From: Udeniomyces pyricola
Lineage: Eukaryota > Basidiomycota > Tremellomycetes > Cystofilobasidiales > Mrakiaceae
Assembly (NCBI GenBank): GCA_039545295.1
Contig: BCIK01000022.1
Span: 310,001-374,000 of the forward strand
DNA: 64,000 nucleotides
Reading direction: 5' to 3'
Position numbers and translations under genes: made by a program
Shown here: positions 45,760 to 56,356 of the stretch, piece by piece
Position numbering within the stretch: the stretch's first letter is position 1
How the letters are laid out: each line of letters begins with the position of its first letter
The notes under the pieces: generated by a model
Told to the model about the DNA's origin: nothing
Database searches by the model: none
Seen by the model: the letters and a program-made list of their open reading frames with translations, nothing else

Positions 45760-46170
45760 GAAGAGAGGGAAAGGGGTCGAGGGGGGGGGGAGCCTTCTTT
45801 TCATTGAGATACGTTTGCTGAGGTTGGGCAAGGCGAGAGAGAGAGAGAGCAGAGAGGGGTCTGGTTTAGCCAAAGGGAGAGGGGTCAGGGCTTGCAAGAT
45901 AAATCGATGAGATATCTATTTTTTTGTTTCGTTTTGTTTTGTTTGTGTGTGTGGTTTTGAGGGAAAGTCGAGATATCACTTTGAGTACGTTTCCTCTTGC
46001 CCGTTTCCTTCCCATCCCAACCTTCCACCACACAACTCTCTCCCTCGGTCCCTAACACTCCACCAAAGAAGAAGCAAGCCAAACACCTCTTTGGCTTCAC
46101 GTTTTATCGAGCGTGTAATTCTCCCAACCGCTCTCACCTCGATCGAGATCTGCCCATCTTTCCCTCTTCA
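45760..46170. other. Convergent intergenic region, persulfide dioxygenase / TAF13
   Basis: A stretch of 411 bases. G tract at about 45780-45790, GT-rich DNA (about 45920-45955) and CT-rich DNA beyond. No gene supported. Confidence 0.4.
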
Positions 46171-48130
46171 TCACGGTCCCGAAGCAGCTGCCGCAGCCAA
46201 CTGGTTCTTCCCCGTCCCTTTCGGTCTCCCCCTCTTTTTTCCTGCACCCCCGCCGTTAGGTCCAACACTCCCTCCACCAACATAACTCTGACTTCTCGCA
46301 CGAGGGTGCGAGTCTTCTTCTCCATCATCCTCGGCTCTTCTCTTCCTCGAGAATCCTCCCCCTCCTCCCCCCATCATCCCTCCTCCGCCTCCACCACCTC
46401 CCCCACCCCCACCAGTCCCTTCCTCATCCCTAAACCCTCCTTTAGGTACCGCTCCTCCCGCTCGATGATCGTTCAAAATATCCTTGGCCTCTTTGATATC
46501 CTTCTGGAGGACCGTGAGTTCCTCGAACCGGGACAGGAGCGGGGCCGAGAGTGGGTGGGAGGAGAGTCGTTGATGGAGAGCTTGGGCGGTGATGTTCCGG
46601 GTTTTGTGGGGGTTAGGATGGGAAGCGGGGAGGGATGGGAGGGTACACTGGGGGAACAGGACAGACGAGGTTCGAGGAAGAGGGAGAAAGTGGAAGTATG
46701 ACACAGAGGAGGGAGGGGAGAGGGGACACAGCGGGACTCGTTAGTCCGACAGGAATTATTTTACTACGCAATTCAGACGTATACATTAGAGGTCGTCGGT
46801 ACTAGAGAGTAACGTGGTATCAATGGGGGGGGGGAGGGGAGGAGAAGGGGACATACGAGCTCTTGAACAAAGTGACCAAAGAGATCTTCCATGACAGCTA
46901 CGGTATCATCCGCTGGATCCGGGTCGTCTCCGAAACCATACATCATGCCTTTGACTACGCCATCAAGAACGGATTTTTTTTTTGTGTGTGTGTGTGTCGA
47001 TCGTAGTGTCAAAGAGATTGTCAAGTGAAAAAGAAAAAGAACGTTGAGTTAGTTAGCAAAAGGGAAGAGAAGGCCATGTTTAAGAAGCAGGCAACCCCCC
47101 CCCCCCCCTTCATCGTATCATCTATCTCCCCCTTCCTATTTCTGCCGACTTGTCCTCGCCAAATGATCCCACACTCTCGTCCCGGCCAAGACTCACGAGA
47201 ATTACTGAACGGTCCTGGAGCTTTCTCTTTTTCCTTTCTTGTCCTCGGTTCCCTATCCCTTCCTGATCGCTCTCCTCCCTCGGCATTCCCACTACCGGCT
47301 GCTCCTCCCGCACCACTTCCTCCCGCACCGCTTCCTCCTGCACCACTTCCTCCGCCACTCGCACCACCCCCACTTCCACCACCACCACCACCTCCTCCTC
47401 CTCCTCTACTCCTCCCACTTTTCCCTTCTGCCGCCGCTGCTGCCGCCGCCGCATTCACGGCAGCTTCCCTCTCCCTGAGCTGAGCGGCGGCCGAGGCGTT
47501 AGCGGTAGCGATAGCGTTCTGAGCGGCAATCGCATTCTGCGCTTGTTGTTGAGCCTGAAGATGGAGTTGATATTGTTGGATCTGTTGGGGTGTAGGAGGG
47601 ATACGGGATTGGTTGAGGAGACCTGGGGGGATAGGAGGTCGTGGGTAAGCGGAGTTGACCCCTCCGGCGGCAAAGGAAGGAGGGAGGTAAGCTCGAGGTT
47701 GTTGGGAGGAAGGGATGTGTTTGATGAGTGACGCAGGAAGGGGAGGAGGAGTTGGAGAGGCGTAAATGGGCCGATAAGGAGAGGCTAGGTTGAGTCCTGG
47801 GGGTGGAAGGTATGGGGGCCGAGGTGGGTTGATGGGAGGGTTATTGATGGGAGGGTTGCTGACGCGAGGGTTGCTGATGGGAGGGTTATTGATGGCAGGG
47901 TTGCTGATGGGAGGGTTATTGATAGCAGGGTTGTTGATAGCAGGACTGTTGATAGCAGGACTGTTGATGGGAGGGTCGATGTTGTTGTTGTTGTTGTTGT
48001 TGTTGGCGGCCATGATGAAAGGAGGACAGATCAAAGAAGAGCAGGAAGGGGGATGACGATCATGGACGTCGTCAGAAAGGGAAAGAAGACGAGGTTCCGA
48101 CGCGTCGCGCGCTGCACCTGACGAAGCCAT
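46171..48130 (-). CDS. TAF13: TFIID subunit TAF13 with repeat-rich N-terminus and AT-hook
   Basis: Histone-fold subunit of general transcription factor TFIID (pairs with TAF11). Three exons (48130-47197, 46954-46857, 46647-46171) give 502 residues, against about 125-170 in other species. The histone fold (about residues 305-410) reads GPFSNSLKGMMYGFGDDPDP, ADDTVAVMEDLFGHFVQELC, NITAQALHQRLSSHPLSAPL and LLSRFEELTVLQKDIKEAKD, matching TAF13 closely. The N-terminal 300 residues contain poly-Asn, then about 13 copies of an INNPA/INNPP-like pentapeptide, a Pro-rich part, Gln/Ala-rich helices (QAQQQAQNAIAAQNAIATAN) and a long Gly/Ser run. The C-terminus has poly-Gly and an AT-hook (KKRGRPKGTGK). 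ATG 48130 is used; an in-frame ATG at 48013 (MAANNNN) is an alternative. Confidence 0.88.
47825..47975 (-). repeat. Coding minisatellite: INNP[A/P] pentapeptide repeats
   Basis: About 13 imperfect 15-base units inside TAF13 exon 1 encode [I/V][N/S][N/S]P[A/P]. Unit variants differ mostly at codons 2 and 5. Immediately upstream is an AAC run coding poly-Asn. Confidence 0.9.
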
Positions 48131-48449
48131 GGCAATTATATTATATATCACAAGCTAATTAACTATGCGTCACAGTTTAATTGTACTCCAGTTTTTCATA
48201 CAAGTGCACTCAGCTGTCACTCAAACCATCTCACGGTCGAGCATCGAACTCATCCCACAATTCAAAGCATGCAATTTCTCAGTCCTATGCACAACCAAGT
48301 ATGATTATTATCCAATTTATACATCATCGCACACCGCTCCCTCTTCAGCTCGACTATACATCTCCAGCTTCGAGCTCACTAATTCTCCCCTTCCCGCGCG
48401 TACGTCTTCCTCATCCGGCCACATTCTAGCCATCCTCTACAACACACAA
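48131..48449. other. Intergenic region: TAF13 promoter and Oca-like 3' end
   Basis: A stretch of 319 bases between two minus-strand genes. AT-rich near TAF13. No gene seen; + strand frames across 48165-48947 are antisense to the Oca-like exon. Confidence 0.4.
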
Positions 48450-51019
48450 TCAAGCCAAGTCCAACGCCGAGATGAGCTGACTGCCAGCCATGATCCTCCT
48501 CCCCAGCTCATCAAACTCTTCATCCTCGTCGTCTTCTTCCTCGTCATACTCTTCCTCCTCCTCCTCCTCCTCTTCCTCTTCTTCTTCCTCTTCTTCCTCC
48601 ACTACTTGTTCTTCTTCCCGTACCAACCCTTCCTCTTCCCCATCTCCATCCATTTCCGCTCCCTCATCATACCGCATCCGTCTCTCCTGCATAGGCGTCA
48701 TCAACTCGCCTCCTACCGCCCCTTCTTCCTCCACGACCTCCACAACCTCGACCGGAACATCTTCAAACCCAAGCCCTTCAAGCTTGATCCTTCCTTCCAC
48801 ATCATGATGTCGATGCATCTCGAGCTGCCGATGATCTATCTCCCGTTCGTCCTGATACGTCAAAGCCGATGCAGTAGAAGACGGCGTTCTCGAAAGACTA
48901 GACGGTGTGATACTCCCATCCCCTCCTCCTCCTCCTCTTCTCGATGACTCGCCCATTCGAGGACTCGTCCGCTCACTGCTTGTCTCACTACTTCCACTAC
49001 TACAACTACTACGACGACTACTACTCCCACTTCGACTAGAGGGTCCACTCTCATCATACACCCCTCGAGAGGAACCCCCTTCGATCCGTCCTCTTCCTCT
49101 CGACCCTTCCACCAGTGGGTCACTCCTCTCCCGCCAGGTGGACAATCCATCAACAACCCGATCTTCATCAACAATGACCGTAGATCGTCTCGATCGAGAA
49201 CCCCCTTCTCTCAAGTCCTCAGCCACGTTTTGGAAAGCGCTCGAGTAGGAATCTAACGGAGTTGTCGTCGTCGCGGGTAAATCCGAGCCGTCACCCATCA
49301 TACCGCCTGTACTAGAGGTGAGACGAGAAGGGTCGTTAGAAGGCGACGTTGAGACGATTTCGCGATGGTCAGTCGGGATGGAGGATCTGTAAGCGTCCGG
49401 TGCTGTTGGATCGACGGGTACTGTGGGAACGACGCCAGATGTTGACGATGAGCTATGATTCGAGCCAGAGGAGATAGGAACGCTTTGAGACGTGGGTATA
49501 CGGTCGAATGTGGATGCTGAAGAGGATGAGGAAGGCCATGTGGACAAAGAGGAAAAGGTAGAGGCTAGATGATGGGCGGGTGGGGGGGAAGAAGGAGGAT
49601 GGAGTAGGACTGAAGGGGTCCGAGGACGTTTGGGTGTATCGTCCGAACCAGCAAGGTTGGATGAATGGTTGATGGAGTTGTTGGATGAAGCAATTGTAGG
49701 CATCGTGCGGGGGATGACGTCCGGACATGTCGTGGAACGGAGAGAGAGGGAATAGTCTGAGCTCGTGGGTGAAGCCGTGCTCGAGTGAGTCGAGGCAAAG
49801 GTCGAGACTGAGGGAGACGTGGGTCCTGTGCTGTTGGGTAACGAATAGGAGACAGAGGTTAAGGGTTGGCGAGCAGACTGTGAGCGCAAGTTGGCAGCTG
49901 AAGAGTTGGGGGAAGGAGGAGGCCGATGGAAAGCAGACCCGGTTGGTTTGACAGCGCTGGCGACGGTGGTGTTGATGTGATGACTCGTAGACGACGAGGA
50001 CGGGAGTCCAGCTGAAGCAACGGTCGACGTGGACGAGGATTGGGACTCGTTGGTTCTGGATCGGCTGAGGGAATGAAGCGACGACACGAGGTCGGGTGAT
50101 GAAGGAAGGATCGGCGTGGTCGTCGACGACGAGATGGTCCCCGACCGATCTCGAAAGTGAGCGGCCGACTCGGAATGAACTGCAGGCAGTGTCCGCTCTT
50201 TCTCTCGCTTGGGTGGCGCCGGGGGTTTTGGCGGAGGTGAAACGTAAATCCACTCGGGCAGGAGAGCAAAAGCAGGTGAGGTTGGTGGGGGAAGGGGAGG
50301 CAAAGCGTAGGAAGTGAGAAACGGATGCAGGGCTTCGTTGGGCGATGAAGGGGAGAGTTCGAAACTGAATCAATAGAGCGGGAATGATAAGGAGCATCTT
50401 GAGTTATCAGCAAGATGTCATGTGCTCAGGTAAGAAGGAAAGAGCAACGAAAATGTCAGGGAAGAAAGGATCACGCGACGAACCGGAGCGTTTCCGCTAT
50501 TACCGTGCTCATTGACCACGCCTGAAGCCTTCTCAGACATCCAACAACGGCAGAAGTGTTGGAGCCCCCATCACAGCAGTGGATATAGATGGGAAAGTTG
50601 GTCGAGTCGAGACACGTCTTGAGAAACAAAGGGAACAGAGTGAGAAGAAACGACAGAGATCAGCTACCATCGCGAACGTTGAAGCTCGTGCTTCTTCAGC
50701 TTCTACGGCCTCAAAGGGCGCAGGGACTGACCTGAAGAGCTTCCTTGATGACCTCTTTGATGCCTTGTCCAAGATTTTCCTCTCCAGCTTGTCCGACTTC
50801 GAGCCAGAGAAGGCGGATGCCGGCTCGATTGGCCCACCGTTGGGTCTCGGCCGAAAGCGGACTCGGGGTGAGGGAGATGATGGTCTTGAGATGGAGCCGC
50901 CTGAGGAAGCGCAGGTTTCTGGGCTGAGGGAGCGAGCCTCGATATACATGTGGAGATGTTGACGAGGCCGAGACGAGGGCGTGATTGTAAGGCGGAAGCA
51001 AGGGGGGAGGTGAACTCAT
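48450..51019 (-). CDS. Oca/Siw14-like atypical tyrosine phosphatase with long disordered tail
   Basis: Member of the Siw14/Oca tyrosine-phosphatase family (Pfam PF03162), which in yeast acts on inositol pyrophosphates or forms the Oca complex. Three exons (51019-50732, 50617-50484, 50364-48450) give 778 residues. The catalytic-like domain is short, about residues 5-145: SPHVYRGSLPQPRNLRFLRR, LHLKTIISLTPSPLSAETQR and NFPIYIHCCDGGSNTSAVVG, then CLRRLQAWSMSTVIAETLRF. The P-loop HCCDGGSNT has the cysteine but Asn where the CX5R arginine should be, so catalysis is doubtful, as in the divergent Oca paralogues. About 610 residues follow, dominated by Ser/Thr/Pro, with Arg/Ser patches and a terminal Glu/Asp block (EEEEEEEEEEEEEYDEEEDD). 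The tail is predicted disordered and is a likely target for phosphorylation. Confidence 0.85.
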
Positions 51020-51669
51020 GACCGTTGGGTTGGATCGTCCAAGAGAGTCGGCGAGGGTAGGAACAAATGACTGATGTTGAAGCAATTAGGAACGGATGGG
51101 GAAGATGATGCCGGTGATGGGTATCAGGTCATGGATATGACGATGGATGGATGGTGATGATCGATAGTTAGCGTGATGGGTGTTGATATGGATTGGTCTA
51201 CGCGTACGCGTACGTATACGTTGGAATGCATGGATTCATGACAGTTTGCATCGGATATCGGCTCATCGATCATCATCATCGTTTGGTTACATAACTCTGG
51301 GCGTTTCCACGTTTGTTTCCCCTTCGGCGCTTGGACAACGCTTGAACGTTTACCGTCTTTCGCTGGCCTCAGAGCTCAGAGCTTAGAGCCCAAAGCTCCC
51401 CTCCCCTCCCATATTCGCCCCATCGTTCATCAACTCATCACCAGACTTAGCCTCGTACCCATCTCGGCCACCGTCGCTCCAGTCACCACTCAAGAACCGA
51501 TCAAGACAAGATCCACCGTCGACGCGTCCACGTGTCAACCCCTCTGTCCTCCGCTCCCCTCCATCTGGCCCGCAGCAACCATCAGTCCTGCTTCTCTTCC
51601 CCCGCCGCCAATCAGCTCTATTCTTTGGCTGACCACCCTCGGCTTGTCCCCTCACATGACAAGTCGAAG
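51020..51669. promoter_or_regulatory. Divergent promoter, Oca-like / PLC1, with tandem ACGCGT
   Basis: A stretch of 650 bases. Two directly abutting ACGCGT hexamers (51200-51211, followed by TACGTATACG) and another ACGCGT within GACGCGTC at about 51523-51528. ACGCGT is the MCB box bound by Mbp1/MBF, and this window also encodes an Mbp1-type factor. Binding is inference. A GTG-initiated frame upstream of 51670 is 5' leader. Confidence 0.5.
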
Positions 51670-54600
51670 ATGAGTTTCCAACACAATCTCCCACCACCCC
51701 TCGGACCTGTGCTCTCGTCGACAAACAGACAGACATCTGCAATCTCACGTGCGTCTCCCGACCAAGCCAGCGACAACGTCAATGCCCCTCTTGATTCATC
51801 TCATCTGCCAATCATCGGACCATCGCAGCGGAAGCCATCGACCTCTATCAATATGTCTACGATTGATGTTCTCCCGACATGGCCCTGCTCAAGTCTTGAC
51901 GTTGATTTTGCGACGTTGGAGCTTGACGCAGCTCCTGGAACCCTTTTTCCTATCCCTTCTCCAGCGGTTATTGCTGAACCGGCGACGCCATCAGCTCCCA
52001 CACTTCATGTCTCCCATGACTCAACTGCCACTCTTAGTATCCAGACGTGCTCTGATGATTCTCTTCGCTCAACGTCAATCGAGGATGACGCGTCTGATGC
52101 TACGCCAACGACCCGCACGCGGCCCCCAAGTCGTATCCTCATCCCGTCACCACCCTCCCGCATCGTCTCGCCCCAGTCGAGCCCTTCTCAGCCTGCCCTT
52201 CCTACCGACACAGTCGATATCTCCACTTCCGCTGAGTGGAAAACTGCTCACTGTCGCTCACCGTGCTTAGAATCACGCTCAACAATGACTTCATGCGTGA
52301 CGAGTTCCGTTGCGGACGACGTTATCGTACCAAAACACCTTCAAGAAGGCGTTCCCATGCTCAAAGTCTCGGCCAAGAAAGTCAAGCAGCTCATCATCCA
52401 GCTGGATCCAGACGAAGGCACACTCAAATGGCCTAGCAAGAGAGGAGGCATTGGTGGGTTGCACCCACGCCACGCATACAATTCTCTCAGAATTACTTTC
52501 ACTGATCCGCGTTGCTTTCCCTTTCCTTCAATGTGACAATCTCCTCTCAATAGTCAACATCGAGTCCATAAGAGAGCTTCGCCTCTCCACCTCGGCCCGA
52601 TCCTTCATCGAACAGTGCTCATTACCCGACTCGCATTCGTCTCGTTGGATCACCATCGTCTACACGACCAACCTCGCTTCGTCTTCTTCTTCCAGCTCTC
52701 CAAGCGCGGCCTCGTTCCCCTCGTCCATTCTTTCCGCTTCCAACTCGTCCAGTCTCAAATGGAAGACGCTACACCTCGTTGCTCTGTCGCCTCAGGCATT
52801 CGCAGAGTTTTCTCAGACGCTCCAGGCGGTTTGGGAGAGTCGCAAAGCACTCATGGGCGGCATCGGCGGGTTGGATGGGTTGGATGAATCAGGCGTAGAT
52901 ATGCCTGGAGGAATGTCGATCGGGATGGACGCCAGAGGTATGGAAGAGCGGAGAAAAGCAGTCTGGATGCGCAAGCAGTGGCGAGAGGCAGAGGTTGCTG
53001 GGGAGGTGAAAAAACCTGGCGCGTTGGGAGCTGGAAAGGATGGGCCTAGCACCATCGCTGGAGGGGACGTCAGTGAAACTGCTCACGGATCGCGTAGATT
53101 CAGCGGAAGTGAAAAAGATGGTTGGCTCGACTTTGCAGGTGTCTCGACGGTATGCAAGCGACTCAACATCGCCAGCAGTCGACAAGACCTTCTCGATCGG
53201 TTCAAGGTGCGTTCTGGTAGCCTCGCTCTCTACTTACACAACCATGTTCCCGTTTTTTTTTATATCCTTCTGCTGTCTCATGTCTCAATCTTCCCCTCGC
53301 TTGTTCCGCTCATTCGGTATTTTCGAAAAAAAAAAACTTCTTTTGGGCCTCCGGCATGAGTAGGCAGCCGACGTGGATCAACAGGGTCGACTCGACTTCA
53401 CCGCCTTCCAACGCTTCGTCAAGGAACTCAAACGCCGACCCGAGGTCGAAAACCTCTTTTCCCAGCTAACTCCCGGAGACGGAATGGATGAGAAAGCTTT
53501 CCACAAGTTTATGATCGAGGTGCAAAGGGTACGAGAAGCAGGGAATTTCGCTTCATTATGTTGTCCTTGCTATACTCTCTTGTTTCGTCATCTGCTTTCA
53601 ACATAAAATTTGCTCGTATCGTGCTGACGACGGCTCATCCCGGTTCGTTTTGACGGCAGTGCGACCTCTCTCCTGCCGAGTTGTCGAGGATCTTTCACCG
53701 CTATGCGACTACCCCTACACCTATCCCCGCCGCCTCATCATCTAAAATTCCTCACTATTTTCACGCCGATGTCGTTTCACCCCGTTCTCACTCCTCCAAA
53801 CCTCTCATCTACCTCGACGCATTCCTTTCATTCCTTACTTCCTCTTCCAACTCTATCGCATCTTCACACCCGACGCGAATCTCCCACGACATGACGCGTC
53901 CGTTGGCAGAGTACTATATCTCTAGCAGTCACAACACGTATCTCGTCGGCACCCAACTCGTTGGAGAAAGCACGGTAGAGGGCTACATCCGGGCCCTCTT
54001 GCAAGGATGCCGAAGCGTCGAACGTAAGCCGGGATTCATCTGTTCAATGACGATGCTGCCCCTGGAATGTTGTGTTCGTTGTCATCTGCTCATCTTTCCT
54101 TTGGTGCCTGCTCGCAGTCGACATTTGGGATGGCGATTTTGGCGAACCCCAAATCTACCATGGTCGAACCTTGACCTCCAAAATCTCTGTCCGATCCGTC
54201 GTTCATGCTATTGGGAAATACGCCTTTGTCGCATCTCCTTACCCCATCATCTTAAGTGCCGAGATCCACTGTGGTGTGGAGCAACAAAACCGTCTCGTGA
54301 GCATTTTGCAAGAGGTTCTAGGGGAAACGTTCTTGGGCACCCAACTACGAGATTGGGACGATAGTGTGGAAGAACTGCCGAGTCCCGAGCAACTCAAGTA
54401 CAAAATCCTGCTCAAAGTGAGTTTAACCAAACGTTTTACATTGGACTGGCTTGGTTCTCAGGACTAAGGATCAATCGTGACCTCACATGGACATGCATAT
54501 TGACCAGACGTCCGAGCCGTGTCCGTCCATCCCTTTGTAGGCTAAGATCCCAAAAACGTCAGATTCGAACTCCCACGCCAGTTCTTCCGATGCTGCATCA

Positions 54601-56356
54601 TACTCGACTGGCTCCGAGTCAACCAACACAAGTTCTGATACTGATTTCGTCAAAAGAGGTCAGTCGCAGTCACACTTGTGTCCTTGGTGTGTTTCGGTTG
54701 CAAGGTCGAGAGTAAGCTCGTTGCACGATTTCCGAGGTTTACTGACAGTTATTTTGTCGCTTACACATCTGGCACTTAACCAAAACTCCATATCACAGCT
54801 TCGAGTCTAGTTTCTCGAGTCCGTCGTCACCTCGGCTCATCATCATCTTCGGATACCTCCTTCGATCCGTCACTAGCTGCCACTCATGCCGCTCGGTCGG
54901 GTGGTCCAGCGCCAATCCTCGGTCGAGCCTCTACATCGTCTTCCTTTTCGTCAACGAACACCAGCTCTAGTACTCCTCCCTCTCCTCGTCGATCTTCTTC
55001 GTCGTCACTTCGAGGCGGCCGTGGCACCAAACAGTCCAAGCCCAAGGCATCGAAGCTTCTCGCCGCTTGCCTGCCGTATACACTCGGCGTCCCTTACCGA
55101 GGCTTCAATAAGAAAGAGACATACCACCATACTCACATGGTATCCCTCTCTGAGCGGACGGCGAACAAGCTCTTGAAGGAAAAAGATGGACCAGGTGGCG
55201 TCGTGAAGCACTCGAGAGCGAGGTTGGTGAGGCTTTATCCGAGCGTGACGAGGTTAACGAGCAGCAACTTTGACCCGGTCAGGTATTGGGGTGTGGGATG
55301 TCAGATCGTGGCCATCAACTGGCAAAGCTGCGGTACGTTCAGTTGGACATCTTCACTAAATAAATAGATGACACAGATATACCAACACTTCGCTGACATC
55401 TTCCCCTGTCGCATACATGATCATCTCAGATCTCGGCTACATTCTTAATGGGGCCATGTTTTCTCGCAATGGTAGATCAGGTTACGTGCTCAAACCTGAT
55501 CCTCTTCGATACAAGGTCAAAGAGGGCTCGATCCGTCGGATCAAACATGTCCTCACCATCAAGGTATGCATCACCCGTATCTTACTCTACCTTGACCAGC
55601 AATGTTCGCCACCAGCTGTATGTATCAGAGTAGCTGAGGACATGCTTGGCATGCATGTTGTGTTTCGTTTTCCCGTTCCTTCGTTCCTCGATATTCACTA
55701 CGTCCTACAGGTCATCTCAGCTCAACAACTTCCGCCTCTTGCATCGACATCATCTTCAATCCATTCATCCGATTTCATCCCTTCGCTTGATCCCTCCGTG
55801 ACTCTAACCTTGCACCATCCCCCACTCCCACCCATCGCGACCACTACCACGTCTTCCCTGTCCAACAATTCTTCCTCCTCTACCTCTTCCCCTCTATTGC
55901 CACCTCAAATCACTCCCATCACCCGTGCCAAAACGAGCACGATCGAAGACAACGGCTTCAATCCTGTGTGGAACGAGACCAAAACGCTCACTTGGCTCGG
56001 CATCGAGGGGATGGACGACTTGGCGTTCGTGAGGTTCGAAGTGAGGCATGAAGGACGATCTGGAGCGTTTGGATCTGGAGGAACAGGGGAAGACAGGGCA
56101 GTAGCGGGATATTGTGTAAGCGTAGGATGCCTGAACCAAGGTGAGCACTTGGTGATGTCTACTTATTTGGGTTTGTGGAAGCATCCACTTTCTGGTCACT
56201 AGCCGTTTTTCTCCACTCATAATTGACATGGAACCGTTTTGTGCCTTCTGTGCTCTTACAGGATACCGTCATATCCCTCTGCAGGATCAACATCTCAACC
56301 AATTCCTCTTCTCGTCTCTCTTTGTTCATATCAACCTTGCATCTACCCCAATTTAG
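51670..56356 (+). CDS. PLC1: Phosphoinositide-specific phospholipase C (PLC-delta type)
   Basis: Hydrolyses phosphatidylinositol 4,5-bisphosphate to inositol trisphosphate and diacylglycerol; it feeds calcium signalling and inositol polyphosphate synthesis. Ten exons (51670-52453, 52554-53206, 53364-53528, 53660-54023, 54118-54416, 54541-54658, 54799-55332, 55430-55563, 55711-56140, 56262-56356) sum to 1191 residues. Order: disordered N-terminus to about 200; PH-like region ([20 protein letters not shown]); EF-hand region ([20 protein letters not shown]); X domain with [20 protein letters not shown] (first catalytic His, about residue 625), [20 protein letters not shown] and [20 protein letters not shown] (second catalytic His); a Ser-rich X-Y linker; Y domain ([40 protein letters not shown] and [20 protein letters not shown]); C2 domain ([20 protein letters not shown]) ending [20 protein letters not shown]. 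The C2 domain has a Ser/Pro insertion. Confidence 0.95.

Noticed and set aside
48165..48947. 260-codon + frame
   Set aside because: Antisense to the Glu/Ser-rich tail of the Oca-like protein; hydrophobic runs come from reading GAG/GAA repeats in reverse.
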